Positions 39,911 to 50,015 of a stretch of DNA of 64,000 nucleotides are shown piece after piece. A program made the translations under genes and the position numbers. Each line of letters begins with the position of its first letter. The first letter of the stretch is position 1. Below the pieces are notes generated by a model, which did no database searches, had not been told where the DNA came from, and worked only from the letters and a program-made list of their open reading frames with translations. This stretch comes from Rubricoccus sp963708165 (GTDB lineage: Bacteria; Bacteroidota; Rhodothermia; Rhodothermales; Rubricoccaceae): NCBI GenBank assembly GCA_963708165.1, contig OY970187.1, forward strand, positions 1,302,001-1,366,000. The letters run 5' to 3'.

Positions 39911-41511
39911 CGCGCGAGCACCACGCGTCGGCTGGCGCTCTCGCCGCCTCCGCCGGTCACACGCACGAGATAGAGGCCCGGCGCCGCGCCTCTGGCGTCC
40001 CATGTGAGCGCGTGCGTGCCCGCCGCCAGAGGCCCGTCGTGGAGCACGGCGATGCGGCGGCCGGTCGCGCTGAAGACCTCGGCCCGGACGGCCTCTGGCG
40101 AGGCCACGGTGAGGTCGATGCGCGTGCTTCCGCGGCTCGGGTTGGGCATGGGCTCGCTGAGTTCGAACGCCAGAGGCCCGCCGGTCTGCGTGCTCGAAGT
40201 CACGGTCTTGTCGAGGGTGACCTCGAACACGCGCTCCGATGCCCACGTGCGCCCAAAGCTGCCCGAGCTCGCCGCGATGCCGCCCACAATCCACCCGATG
40301 CGGGTTCGGCCCGCGGGGATGGCATCCATGGCCACGATGCCGTCGACGTAGTGCTCCAGCGCGGGGTCGAGGAAAAAGGCGGCGTTGGTGCCGCGCAGCG
40401 TCGTGCACTGCCCGGTTCCGGAGTCGCACGCCTCGGGCATCCGAACGTCCAGGCGGCGCTCGCCCCACACGCCATCGCGCCGCGTGATCACGCCGATGTC
40501 GTCGGTGAAGGGGATAAACGGCGGGTTGCCGACCGCCATCCAGTCGTCTGTCCGGTCGTCCCAGGTGAAGGCGTTGATGCCGCCGAAAAAGACGGTGCTC
40601 ATCTCGCCGCGCCGCAAGCTGTAGAGCGGCAGCACGGGCGAGGTGTAGTGGCCCACATGCTGCACGAAGTCGTCCTCTTGCGTGAGGCCTGCGGTGCCGA
40701 AGAGCATCGGCCGGAGGTACGCCGCGTTCGTCTCGGGGTGGAAGACGCCGCCGTAGATGCCCACGCCGATTGCGCCGCCATCGAGTACGCTGGGCGCCAC
40801 GTTGCCGTCGCGCCGGTGGAGTTGGGCATCGGTGACCTGATTGATGCCGCGAAGCGACGCGCCGTCGAGGTCGAGCGTGCGGATGGCCTGGGTGTACTCC
40901 TGGGTGAACTGGACGCCGTACTCGCCGTCGAAGCGGTGGCCGCCCACGACCGTGAGCTCGGAGCCGACGCTGACCAGATGCCCACCCGTCACTTTGAGCG
41001 CCTCGGCCTCCGCCAGAGGCTGCCGGATGTGCGGCGCGAGATCGCCCGCAGCGATGACCGCGCCGATCAGGCCCGGCACGTCGATCACGGTCATGGTGCC
41101 AAACGTGATCTTGCCCTCCGCCGCCTCGCTGTGCCCGTATCCACCGACGACGATCAGAGAGTCGCCTCTGGCGAGAAACTGCGCGTTGGTGCTGCGCAGC
41201 GGGTCCGCGATGGCCGCAGGCAGGCCGTCCAGGCTCGCGCTCCACTGCGTGTCCGTCTCGCGGTCGTAGACGACCACGTCTCCGTTCTCGAACTCACGCG
41301 GAAACGCGTCGGCGCCAAAGCTGTGGAGGCCGTTGGTGCGGCCGGAAACGAAGAGCCACAGCCCGTCGTGCTCGGCGACGGCGCCGGAGTGGATCGCGGG
41401 GGCGTTGACCAGATCGGAGCGCTCGGTGAGCGTGACCGTGAACGTCTCGTCTTGCGCCGCTGCGGGCAGCGCGAGCGCAAGGAGGGCAGCGAGAGAAAGG
41501 GAGCGGAGCAT
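39907..41511 (-). CDS. secreted beta-propeller protein with T9SS sorting domain
   Basis: 534 residues: signal peptide (LSLAALLALALPAAAQ), a large beta-propeller-like body with Kelch-type strands (DSLIVVGGYGHSE, VVGGHRFDGEYG), and a C-terminal type-A T9SS sorting domain: PMPNPSRGSTRIDL, VFSATGRRIAVL, HALTWDARGAAPGLYLVRV and a final RRVVLAR. This is cargo for the secretion system that PorX regulates. The body's ligand is unknown. It is translationally coupled to trpF downstream, an odd pairing. Confidence 0.87.
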   Translation of the reverse strand: MLRSLSLAALLALALPAAAQDETFTVTLTERSDLVNAPAIHSGAVAEHDGLWLFVSGRTNGLHSFGADAFPREFENGDVVVYDRETDTQWSASLDGLPAAIADPLRSTNAQFLARGDSLIVVGGYGHSEAAEGKITFGTMTVIDVPGLIGAVIAAGDLAPHIRQPLAEAEALKVTGGHLVSVGSELTVVGGHRFDGEYGVQFTQEYTQAIRTLDLDGASLRGINQVTDAQLHRRDGNVAPSVLDGGAIGVGIYGGVFHPETNAAYLRPMLFGTAGLTQEDDFVQHVGHYTSPVLPLYSLRRGEMSTVFFGGINAFTWDDRTDDWMAVGNPPFIPFTDDIGVITRRDGVWGERRLDVRMPEACDSGTGQCTTLRGTNAAFFLDPALEHYVDGIVAMDAIPAGRTRIGWIVGGIAASSGSFGRTWASERVFEVTLDKTVTSSTQTGGPLAFELSEPMPNPSRGSTRIDLTVASPEAVRAEVFSATGRRIAVLHDGPLAAGTHALTWDARGAAPGLYLVRVTGGGGESASRRVVLAR

Positions 41512-41796
41512 GGTGGAGCAGAGCCGTGGGAAAACCTACGTCGCACATCGCGCGCACCCTGAGAAGAGAGTCTCAAAGCGCGCGGCGCCAGAGGCAGCCT
41601 CTGGCGAATGCGAGCACGATTTCAGCCCTGGGCCAAGACCGTGCGCCTGCACCTCTGGCGCCGATGGACGCGCCGGGTGTCGACTCTGCGTGCCACGGCC
41701 AGAGGCCAAACTCCAGATGAGGCCGCCTCGCCAGAGGCCGCACGCCTGCGCGGCCGAAGCCGACTGGCTTCGCCGCCAGAGGCCGAGCGCGGTGCT
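41512..41796. other. motif-rich non-coding region upstream of the T9SS cargo gene
   Basis: 285 bases between two minus-strand genes. At least six motif copies lie between 41585 and 41790. No gene is supportable; the promoter of the T9SS gene should be close to 41520-41560. Confidence 0.6.
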
Positions 41797-43028
41797 TTAC
41801 GCGCGGTCCGGCGCGGTGGCCTCGTGGACGGCCAGCAGCATGGCCCGAGCCTCTGGCGTGAGGTCCCACTCGCGGCGGCCCATGACGGCCTCGGCCACGC
41901 GGAGCGCTTTGGAGGGCCGGTACTCCACGCGCCGCGCCGCGCCGCCCCAGCTAAACGACGGCACGTGGCGCGGCATGAACTCGGCGCCGAAGAGGTTGCA
42001 CGCCACACCCACGACCGTGCCGGTGTTGAACGCCGTGTTGATGGCGCACTTGGAGTGGTCGCCCATGACGAGGCCCACGAACTGGCTTCCGGTCCTGGCG
42101 TCCTTGCGCTCGACAGCGTCGTAGAGCGAGACCTCGCCGTAGTCGTTGCGCAGGTTGGACGTGTTGGTGTCGGCGCCGAGGTTGCACCACCGCCCGAGGT
42201 ATGAGTTGCCCAGGTAGCCGTCGTGCCCCTTGTTGCTCAGGCTGTGGAGCACGCTCGCGTGCACCTCGCCGCCCACCTTGCTCCGCTCGCCTACGGCGCT
42301 GCCGTCGATGCGGCACAGCGCCTTGACCGTCGCGCCCGGCCCGATCCAGCACGGCCCTGTCACGACCGCGTTGGCCTCGACCATCGCGCCCTCTTCCAGA
42401 CGAATCGGTCCGCGCGAGGCATCCAGCACGGCCCCCGCCGCGACGCGCGCGCCTCCGGCGAGATGGATCTGGTCGCCAGAGGCGAGCGTCGCGGCGGCGT
42501 GGACCTCGGCGCCCTCGTGCGTGCCCAGGCCACCCATCGCGCGGAGGTCTTCGGCGATGCGCTCGGGCACATCCTCTACCAGGTGCCACAGCCGCGAGAT
42601 CAGCGTCTCTCCTTCCAGTTCGGTCCGCTCCACGTCCTCGGGCAGCGTGAACAGGTTGGCCGGGTCCTCTGGCGCCTCGGGCACCCACAGCGCGAGCAGG
42701 TCGTCGCCCTGGGACCACACGTGCGCCTCGCCTCTGGCGCCCGACGCGGATGCGGTCTACGGTCTGGCCGCGCCGCACGCGCCACCGTCCGTTGACGAGC
42801 AGCACGCCGCCGCGTGACCTCCGCCAGAGGCACGGCCTCTGGGTGCTCTTCGATCGTGACGCCGAGCACGGTCTCGCGGGCGTGGAGCGCCAGGGCTTCT
42901 GGCGCAAACGCCGCGACGGCGCTTTCCAGAAGCGTCCGCGCGCCGATGCGGAGGTCGTAGACGGCGCGCGTGAGCGCCAGAGGCGCGAGGTGGGCGGCGG
43001 CGGCGTCTTCGAACAGGCAGAGGGTCAT
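41797..43028 (-). CDS. GlmU-like sugar-nucleotidyltransferase/acyltransferase, two frame breaks
   Basis: About 410 residues starting at ATG 43026-43028. The N-terminal part reads LFEDAAAAHLAPLALTRAVYDLRIG, the diverged nucleotidyltransferase domain of Bacteroidota GlmU-like proteins. The C-terminal left-handed beta-helix has hexapeptide repeats (IGPGATVKALCRIDGSAVGERSKVGG, LGADTNTSNLRNDYGEV) and HVPSFSWGG. Frame breaks lie near 42818 and 42745, the second within a GGCGCCAGAGGCG motif copy. The likely role is activated-sugar synthesis for the envelope. Confidence 0.75.
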
Positions 43029-43108
43029 CGTGGAGGGATGCGGAATGCAGAGGGATGGAGGGATGTGCAAGATCGCGGTTGCGCGCGCCTCTGGCGCTGA
43101 CGCTTCGC

Positions 43109-43167
43109 GGTTCCGAGTTCCGAGTTCCGAGTGAAGCTGCATGGCGCTCGCCTCTGGCGCCAGAGGC
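43109..43167. repeat. composite heptamer-AAGCTGC-palindrome element
   Basis: A GTTCCGA heptamer array (43109-43132), tail GAAGCTGC (43133-43140) and a perfect motif palindrome (43150-43167). Confidence 0.8.
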
Positions 43168-43226
43168 CTAGGGGACGAAACACACCTAAACGCCTGTTTA
43201 AACGACTAGTTTTTTATCATTTGCAG

Positions 43227-43255
43227 TTGGCGTGTGCGCTATATGTTGGTACAAT
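43227..43255 (+). promoter_or_regulatory. sigma-70-type promoter of the lipoprotein pair
   Basis: TTGGCG (43227-43232), a 17-base spacer and TACAAT (43250-43255). An A/T-rich stretch with a T6 run precedes it. Transcription would begin near 43262, about 40 nt before the ATG. Confidence 0.65.
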
Positions 43256-43300
43256 CGGTCAAGGCCCCACCGCTTAACCAACCCATTTGTTCTCGCAACC

Positions 43301-44482
43301 ATGCTTAACTCCCCCCCCCCCCGGCGCTCTGCCGGTCTTGCGGCTGCTCTCGTAATTGGGCTTGCCTGCCTTTCCGCCTGTGATACAAGCACTCCAACTT
43401 CGATAGAACCGGACGTACAGAGGACTGTCGAGGTCGGTCCCTCCCTTTCCGCATTCCCTGCGGAAGCGCTCTTCAAGTCTGATGAGGTGAAAGATCTCAT
43501 CAGCAGCGCAGCTTCGCTTACTGAGGATACGGTTATTGTGGTGCCCCTAGTTTTCGACGAGGACAATTACCTCTACTCTCCGCTTGGCTATAACCTCGCT
43601 CTTGACAGTGTTCTGAATGCTCAAGGACCGGAGAGCGAAGGAAAGCATTCGGACGAAGAGGCTATGGGGAAGACCTTCTTCACCACTCTGGCAACGTTTG
43701 AGTCAGTTGTGCAGGGTACATCCTCACGAAAAGGCACTTCCCATGAGGCAATGTATCCTGGCCGTTTGGGTCCTGCCACGACGCTTTCTGGAGGCGCACG
43801 CAAGATGGCTGAACCATATGTTCAAGTATGGGACCCATATTCCTGCATGGAGAACCCTGAGGACTGCCCCGAGCCACCGCCTTACAACCCCCCGCCTTAT
43901 AACCCTCCACCCAACAACCCTCCACCCGCTACCGGCCGATACTCCTTCAACGCGGTAACGGATTACGGAACAACGCCAGAATGGCCGACCCTCTGGCGTG
44001 GTGATGTGATCTCCGGCGACGGAGACCAGAGCAACCCTTTCGGGCACACGTCGATTATCACAAGGCTTAACACGTTTTCAAATACAGGAGGTAGCTTTGA
44101 CGACTCCCGAACAAAGGCGATGGAGGCCGTCAAGGAATACATCTTCCAGCAAGACAAAGAGGTAGAAGAACGTCCTGCGAGGACCTATTGGCTCGACGAA
44201 AACAACCCGCGCGACGTATACGTCCGGTACCACAACTACGCGTCTTGGAGCGAGCGTTCTGAAGCTGTTAGTTACTCTCTCGCTCAGGACCCTGACGCAT
44301 ACTCGATAACGACATCGAAGATCGTTCGCCACCGCTGGTACTGCTCGAAGCTGATTTGGCGTGCGTACAAAGACGCCACTGGAGATGACCTCGACCACGA
44401 TTGGGGATATACAGTCTTCCCGGGCGACATCGAGCACAGCGGCCACCTGCGTACAGTGTACCGCTTCCGATACACGGGCTGA
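43301..44482 (+). CDS. lipoprotein with YiiX/NlpC-like papain fold and 12-C tract at the start
   Basis: 393 residues. The lipobox is LSAC (mature Cys near residue 27). The C-terminal half resembles YiiX/YebB permuted papain-like amidases: WRGDVISGDGDQSNPFGHTSIITR carries the His motif and KIVRHRWYCSKLIWRAYKDATG the Cys motif. A Pro-rich PPPYNPPPYNPPPNNPPP linker precedes it. The start is followed after seven bases by twelve consecutive Cs (43311-43322, codons 4-8), so a one-base slip would shift the frame. GC is lower and motif copies are rare. The substrate may be peptidoglycan or lipid. Confidence 0.72.
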   Translation: MLNSPPPRRSAGLAAALVIGLACLSACDTSTPTSIEPDVQRTVEVGPSLSAFPAEALFKSDEVKDLISSAASLTEDTVIVVPLVFDEDNYLYSPLGYNLALDSVLNAQGPESEGKHSDEEAMGKTFFTTLATFESVVQGTSSRKGTSHEAMYPGRLGPATTLSGGARKMAEPYVQVWDPYSCMENPEDCPEPPPYNPPPYNPPPNNPPPATGRYSFNAVTDYGTTPEWPTLWRGDVISGDGDQSNPFGHTSIITRLNTFSNTGGSFDDSRTKAMEAVKEYIFQQDKEVEERPARTYWLDENNPRDVYVRYHNYASWSERSEAVSYSLAQDPDAYSITTSKIVRHRWYCSKLIWRAYKDATGDDLDHDWGYTVFPGDIEHSGHLRTVYRFRYTG

Positions 44483-45627
44483 TGATTGTCTTCTACACAC
44501 GGGTCACCGCGCTAGTCGCGGTGGCCCTTGCACTCGTGGCAAGCGGGTGCTCCTTAGTCGGCACTGATGATCCCACCCTCGAAGAAGGTGCACAACTCGC
44601 CATCGAAGACCACGTATCGGACCTTCCAGGCTCGCGACAGCAATACGCAGGACTCGCAACGTTCTTCACGACGGGCGGCGGCATCCACATCCTAGACCCT
44701 GGAACGGGTACAGACGACCCGCCCCGACTGCTTCGCACTCTCACTATCGAGAATCATTCAAGGTGGGACGCGCAACTCGACGACAACGGGTACCTGTGGC
44801 TTGCTACGCCCGATGCTGGAGGTGGAGGGTCTATCCAAGTCACGTACGTCATAGACCCTCACACAGGTCGTGTGCATCGCGCGATCGACCTACCCGACAA
44901 TCTAAGCGCCGTCGCAAGCATCGCCATCGGTCCAGACAACGTATACCTCCGCGCGTGGCGCGACGGATTTAGCGGAGGTGTGGGTTCTGTTAGTAGAGCG
45001 TGTGTGATGGAGGCTCGCGACTGTGACGTTCGTTTTGTCAAAGACCTTGGCAATGTTGGTACGACGCCAGAACGCGGGCTCCGTTACGATCCTGACGGGT
45101 CACTTTTCGCGTTCAGCGGCAGTAACAGCCGAGACGAACGAGCGTCCACTCTCCGGCTCGAACCGGCGACGGGGGCGGAGCAAGCGAACCTTCCCCTCTC
45201 AGGTGAGTCACGGTTTGATTTCGAGCATGTGTACATGCTTTTCTTCCGAGTCGCGGGTCCGAATGACGCCACGCAATACCTCACTCGGTATGACAAGCTC
45301 ACTCTCGCGCTCGAGGACGAAGTGGCCGTTGCAAACAACCTGAGTTGGATGGCTTTCTCCGAAGGACTCGTGTATCTCACGAGTTCTAGTCGCGGCGCCA
45401 TCGAAGTGTATTCCGCCGATACAATGGAGCAGGTTGAGACCATTCCACTCCCGACGGGGCAGCGACCAAGCGCCGTCTTTGGTTTCCTCTCACCGAAAGT
45501 GCTTTTGCTCAACGAGCACGCATGGCTGAATACAGAAACGAATGACGTGACGACCGATGCATTTCCGCTAGAGAGTGCGTTTTCGCAAGCTCTCCGCCAT
45601 GGCCAGGGGCACCCACTCGCGTACTGA
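44482..45627 (+). CDS. lipoprotein with beta-propeller-like body
   Basis: 381 residues: lipobox VASGC at about residue 23, then repeated strand segments (GGGIHILDPGTGTDDPPRLLRTL, NVYLRAWRDG, SPKVLLLNEH) that suggest a beta-propeller. Its ATG overlaps the TGA of the upstream gene by one base, so the two lipoproteins are coupled and probably act together at the outer membrane. Family not recognised. Like its neighbour it has low motif density. Confidence 0.65.
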   Translation: MIVFYTRVTALVAVALALVASGCSLVGTDDPTLEEGAQLAIEDHVSDLPGSRQQYAGLATFFTTGGGIHILDPGTGTDDPPRLLRTLTIENHSRWDAQLDDNGYLWLATPDAGGGGSIQVTYVIDPHTGRVHRAIDLPDNLSAVASIAIGPDNVYLRAWRDGFSGGVGSVSRACVMEARDCDVRFVKDLGNVGTTPERGLRYDPDGSLFAFSGSNSRDERASTLRLEPATGAEQANLPLSGESRFDFEHVYMLFFRVAGPNDATQYLTRYDKLTLALEDEVAVANNLSWMAFSEGLVYLTSSSRGAIEVYSADTMEQVETIPLPTGQRPSAVFGFLSPKVLLLNEHAWLNTETNDVTTDAFPLESAFSQALRHGQGHPLAY

Positions 45628-45864
45628 GCCTCTTGCAGGTCAAACTCCCGCGCGCCCGGTCTCTTCGTGAGGTCGGGCGCGCCGTCGTGAACGCCGCAGC
45701 CTCTGGCGCCAGAGGCCGACTCCCGCGACCCATGCGCCGCCTCTGGCGCGTGCGACTTCGCCCCGAATCCGCCGCGCCCGCGCGGTCCCTCCGCACCGCG
45801 CGAGGGAGTTTGCGCCTTCGGCGCCAGAGGCTTCTGGCGCGCCCGCCCACGCATTCCGGCTTTC

Positions 45865-47719
45865 ATGCAGATCCGCAACGTCGCCATCGTCGCCCACGTC
45901 GACCACGGCAAGACCACCCTCGTCGACGCCCTCCTTCAGCAGAGCGGCACGTTCGCCGCCCACGAGGCGATTCAGGAACGGGTCATGGACTCGATGGACC
46001 TGGAGCGCGAGAAGGGCATCACCATCATGGCCAAGAACACGGCCGTGCGCTTCACGCCCGAGACCGGCGAGTTCGCGGGCGAGGAGATGAAGATCAACAT
46101 CATCGACACGCCCGGCCACGCCGACTTCGGCGGCGAGGTGGAGCGCACGCTCCGCATGGTGGACGGCATCATGCTGCTCGTCGACGCCGCCGAGGGGCCG
46201 CTGCCGCAGACGCGGTTCGTGCTCTCGAAGGCGCTCGCGCTGGGTCTCGTGCCCATCGTGGTCATCAACAAGATCGACCGCCAGCGACGCCCGCCCGGAG
46301 GAAGTGCTGGACGAGGTCTACGACCTGTTCATCGACTTGGACGCCGACGAGCACCAGCTCGACTTCCCCGTCATCTACGCCGTGGCGCGCGACGGCGAGT
46401 GCACGCTGGAGCTGGGCCAGGAGCTCACCGACCTCAAGCCCATCTTCGAGGCCGTCGTCGCGACCGTCCCCGCGCCCAAGGGCGACCCGGAGGCCAGCCT
46501 CCAGTTCCTGGTCACGGATGTCAAGCCCGACGCCTACCTCGGGCCTCTGGCGATCGGCCGCATCGTCAACGGCACCATCCGCACCAAGCAGCGCGTGCTG
46601 CTCTGCAACCGCGACGGCGAGCAGAAGCCCGCGCAGGTGACGCAGCTCTTCATCTCCGAAGGCCTGGACCGCGTGCCGGTCGAGAGCGCGCCCGCAGGCG
46701 AGGTCGTCTACGCCTCTGGCCTGGCCGGTATCGGCCTGGGCGAAAGCGTGGCCGACGCACAGGACCCGCAGCCGCTGGAGCCTCTGGCGATCGACGAGCC
46801 GACGCTCTCGATGGAGTTCCGCATCAACAACAGCCCGTTCGCGGGGCAGGACGGCAAGTACGTTACCTCGCGCAACCTGCGCGACCGCCTCATGAAAGAG
46901 GGCGAGGCCAACCTCGCGCTCCGCATCGAGGAGACCGATTCCCCAGACCGCTTCCTCGTCTTCGGACGCGGCGAGCTTCAGATGGCGATCCTCATCGAGC
47001 AGATGCGCCGCGAGGACTACGAGTTCGCCGTCGGCATGCCGCAGGTGATCACCAAGGAGGTGAAGGGCAAGACGCACGAGCCGTACGAGAGCGCCATCAT
47101 CGACGTGGCCGAGGAGTTCATGGGCGTCGTGATTGAGACGCTGGGCACCCGCAAGGGCATGATGGTGGGCATGAAGAACAACGGCTCCGGCCGCGTCCGC
47201 ATGACGTTTGAGATCCCCGCCAGAGGCCTCATCGGCTACCGCACGGAGTTCCTGACCGACACCAAGGGCACGGGCATCCTCACCCACCTCTTCGACGGCT
47301 ACCGCCCGTGGGCCGGACCCATCACGCACCGCGCGACGGGCGCGATCGTGGCCGACCGCCCGGGCAAGGTGACGGGCTACACCATCATCAACCTCCAGGA
47401 GCGCGGCCAGCTCTTCGTGAGCCCCACGGATCAGGTCTACAACGGCATGATCGTCGGTGAGAACGCGCGCGACGAGGACATGGAGGTCAACGTCACCAAG
47501 GAGAAGAAGCTGACGAACCACCGCGCGGCCTCGGCGGACAACTTCGAGAAGATGAACCCGGCCAAGAAGATGAGCCTGGAGGAGGCCATCGAGTTCATCC
47601 GCGATGACGAGCTGATCGAGATCACGCCCAAGCACACGCGCCTCCGCAAGCGCGAGCTGGACCCGCACGAGCGCAAGCGCGCCATGGTCGCCCGCAAGGC
47701 TGAAGCCAAAGCCGACTAG
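45865..47719 (+). CDS. typA: translational GTPase TypA/BipA, one frame break
   Basis: About 617 residues. G1 VAHVDHGKTTLVDALL, G2/G3 ERVMDSMDLEREKGITIMAK and IIDTPGHADFGGEVER, G4 INKID. After the break come domains II, III and V and the TypA C-terminal domain (RGLIGYRTEFLTDTKGTGI, NHRAASADN). BipA binds ribosomes and helps large-subunit assembly under stress. The two frames join where KIDRQ should be followed by DARPEEVLDEVYDLF; one extra base near 46284 accounts for it. Length and order otherwise fit the family exactly. Confidence 0.92.
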
Positions 47720-47723
47720 CACT

Positions 47724-47751
47724 GCGCCAGAGGCCTCTGGCGCCTGTTTTT
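47724..47751 (+). terminator. motif palindrome followed by T-tract after typA
   Basis: GCGCCAGAGGCCTCTGGCGC (47724-47743) and TTTTT at 47747-47751 give a terminator-like structure. A GC-rich hairpin of the CCGCCCCCGC type follows to 47782. Confidence 0.6.
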
Positions 47752-47869
47752 ACCGCCCCCGCTGGTTCGTCCGGCGGGGGCGGTGTGCGTTTGGGCCTCT
47801 GGCGCCAGAGGCGAGACAGGAGCGTTTCACCGCCAGAGGCGTACCCTATGGAAAACCGCCCGACGCGCC

Positions 47870-48421
47870 ATGTCCGCCACGCTGACCAAGCCTCTCGACT
47901 ACGACGACTATGTCCGCCTTCCTGATGATGGGAAGCGATACGAGATCATTGACGGAGCCCTCGCCATGTCGCCCTCTCCCAGCTACTTCCACCAGAATGC
48001 CTCTGGCGTTCTTTTCCATGCCCTCTACAGTCACGCTAGAGAGCACGACCTCGGCGTTGTTCTGTCCGCTCCTATCGACGTGATTCTGGGACCGCATCAG
48101 ATCGTGGTGCCGGATATCGTGTTCGTATCGGAGGCGCGGCGTGGTCTGCTGGAAAAGCGTGGCGTCGTCGGTGCTCCAGACCTCGTCGTGGAGATTCTGA
48201 GCCCGAGCACACGGGCGCGGGACCTGAACGAGAAGCGCGCGATGTACGAGCGGTTCGGCGTGCACGCGTACTGGATCGTAGACCTAGACGCGGAACAGGT
48301 TTTGGCGTGGAAGCTCACCGAGGGCCGGTACAGCGAGCCCGCCACGCTCTCCGGTACAGACGCGCTCACATCAGCACTTCTGCCAGGGTTCGCGCTCCCC
48401 GCCGCAGACCTGTTCCTGTAG
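47870..48421 (+). CDS. Uma2-family endonuclease-fold protein
   Basis: 183 residues from ATG at 47870. DUF820/Uma2 motifs: RYEIIDGALAMSPSP, VVPDIVFVSEAR, PDLVVEILSPST and the Glu/Lys in NEKRAMYERFGVHAYWIVD. The fold is related to type II restriction enzymes and the family is abundant in cyanobacteria; its target is unknown. It stands alone, not in a restriction or toxin operon. Confidence 0.88.
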   Translation: MSATLTKPLDYDDYVRLPDDGKRYEIIDGALAMSPSPSYFHQNASGVLFHALYSHAREHDLGVVLSAPIDVILGPHQIVVPDIVFVSEARRGLLEKRGVVGAPDLVVEILSPSTRARDLNEKRAMYERFGVHAYWIVDLDAEQVLAWKLTEGRYSEPATLSGTDALTSALLPGFALPAADLFL

Positions 48422-48548
48422 CGCCGGAAGCCTCTGGCGTGATTCACCGCCCCGCTGGTTTGTTCGGCGGGGGCGGTCTGCGTCTGAGCCTCCGGCGCCA
48501 GAGGCCGCGCGCTCCGTTAGCTTCGGCGCGCACCAGCCCCGCGCACGT

Positions 48549-49970
48549 TTGGGACCTTTCGACCTGCTCACGCCGCTCCCCGCCGACCGCCGCGGGCGCG
48601 AGCCCGAGGCCAACGCCTGGATCGAGCTCCACAACGTCATCGTGGCCGCCGAGCACCTAGACGACTTCGGCCCCGAGGCCTACGACCGCATTCAGCGCCA
48701 GAGGCGTGTGGACCTCGCACAGTACGAGGGCAGGCGCGTCGCGCTCTATCAGCGCTACCTGGACTGGACGCTGGAGGACGGCGATTTTTCCGAGACCAAC
48801 CGCGCACTTCTAGCGCACGTCGCCGAGACGCTGAACCTGGGCTCTGGGGCGCTCTACGGCGTGCACGAGCGCGCCTTCGGGACGGCCGTCCATCACGCGC
48901 TCGCGGACGACTGCCTGAGCGTGGACGAGCGATTGCTGCTCTACAAGCTCCAGCACACACTCGGGCTCGACCCGGACCTGGCCTCTGGCGCCTACGAGGT
49001 CATGGCGCGCCAGAGGCTGCTCGTCACCGTCGCGCGGGTGCTCTGCGACGGCAAGCTCTCGCCCGACGAGGCCGACGAGGTGGAGCGCGCGCAGGCCGAG
49101 ATCGGCGTCAACGTGCCCCCGCGTGTGGCGGAGATGCTGGACGAGGCCGCCGCACGCTGGCACGCGCTCACCACCGAGCCCCTCTCCCCACCGCGCTCCG
49201 CCGACAAAAATAAAAAAGCGCGCGCGGCCTCTGGCGCGAGAGACTCGCGGATTCGGTTCTCGGTGACCGGGCGCTGGCGCGAGGTCGCTGTCGACCGCTT
49301 GCTCAAAGCCTTCGGCGCCTCTGGCGACCTCGATGCGTTCGAGAGAGGCGATACGTTTCACTACCGCGTGCCCGCGGTCGCGTTGCGTGGCATCCGCGCC
49401 GTGGGCCGCGCCGACGTGACGCGCGACCGGCTGGTGCTGGATGCAAAGGCAGAGGCTCCCAAGGTCTACGCCGCCGCCATTCTCGCGCGAGCGCTGCGCT
49501 ACGGAAACGGCGTGCTGGTGCATCGCAAAGACGGACGCGCGCTGTTCGTCGAGAGCGACGATGACGCGGGCTTGCACGAGGCCCTCGCGGACATGATCGC
49601 CGGGCGCGGCGCGGGCCAGGCCTCGTGGGCGGGCCGCTGGCGCCCGCTGTTCGCGCCCGAGCGCGACGTGGCGCTGGGACGCGTTTCGAGACGCGTGCCG
49701 ACGCACGAGCGACCCACGGCGGCGCTCGGCAAGCTGCTCCACGCAGGCGGGTGGACCGGCGTGGGCGACCTGACGCTTACGGGCGATACCGTCTTCCTCC
49801 GTCACAACGGCGACACCCGCAAGGTCACCGTCCGCAACCTCCGCGGCGTTCACCTGCACAAACGCCTCGTCTGGATCGACCGCCGCAGCGCGCACGACTG
49901 GCTCGCGGAGTTCAGAACCGATACCGAGGCACAGAGCTTCGCCAACGCGCTTCTGGGCGCCGCGGACTGA
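48549..49970 (+). CDS. uncharacterised protein, helical TerB-like region plus beta C-terminus
   Basis: About 473 residues from a TTG start. A helical first half contains LSVDERLLLYKLQHTLGL and VLCDGKLSPDEADEVERAQ, acidic repeats like TerB (tellurite-resistance) helices. A charged KNKKARAASGARDSR linker follows, then a mixed beta domain ending with NLRGVHLHKRLVWIDRRSAHDWLAEF. No signal peptide. The family is not recognised and the TerB comparison is a guess. Its start lies in a motif-bearing gap after the Uma2 gene. Confidence 0.5.
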   Translation: MGPFDLLTPLPADRRGREPEANAWIELHNVIVAAEHLDDFGPEAYDRIQRQRRVDLAQYEGRRVALYQRYLDWTLEDGDFSETNRALLAHVAETLNLGSGALYGVHERAFGTAVHHALADDCLSVDERLLLYKLQHTLGLDPDLASGAYEVMARQRLLVTVARVLCDGKLSPDEADEVERAQAEIGVNVPPRVAEMLDEAAARWHALTTEPLSPPRSADKNKKARAASGARDSRIRFSVTGRWREVAVDRLLKAFGASGDLDAFERGDTFHYRVPAVALRGIRAVGRADVTRDRLVLDAKAEAPKVYAAAILARALRYGNGVLVHRKDGRALFVESDDDAGLHEALADMIAGRGAGQASWAGRWRPLFAPERDVALGRVSRRVPTHERPTAALGKLLHAGGWTGVGDLTLTGDTVFLRHNGDTRKVTVRNLRGVHLHKRLVWIDRRSAHDWLAEFRTDTEAQSFANALLGAAD

Positions 49971-49997
49971 GGCTTCTGGCGGCGTGCTCGGAGCGAC

Positions 49998-50015
49998 GCC
50001 TCTGGCGCCAGAGGC
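49998..50015. repeat. 18-bp motif palindrome abutting a stop codon
   Basis: GCCTCTGGCGCCAGAGGC ends one base before the stop codon of the minus-strand gene at 50016. Confidence 0.9.

Noticed and set aside
47752..47785. GC-rich CCGCCCCCGC...GGCGGGGGCGG hairpin after typA as the main terminator
   Set aside because: The T-run lies before, not after, this stem on the plus strand; the upstream motif palindrome with T5 fits better.
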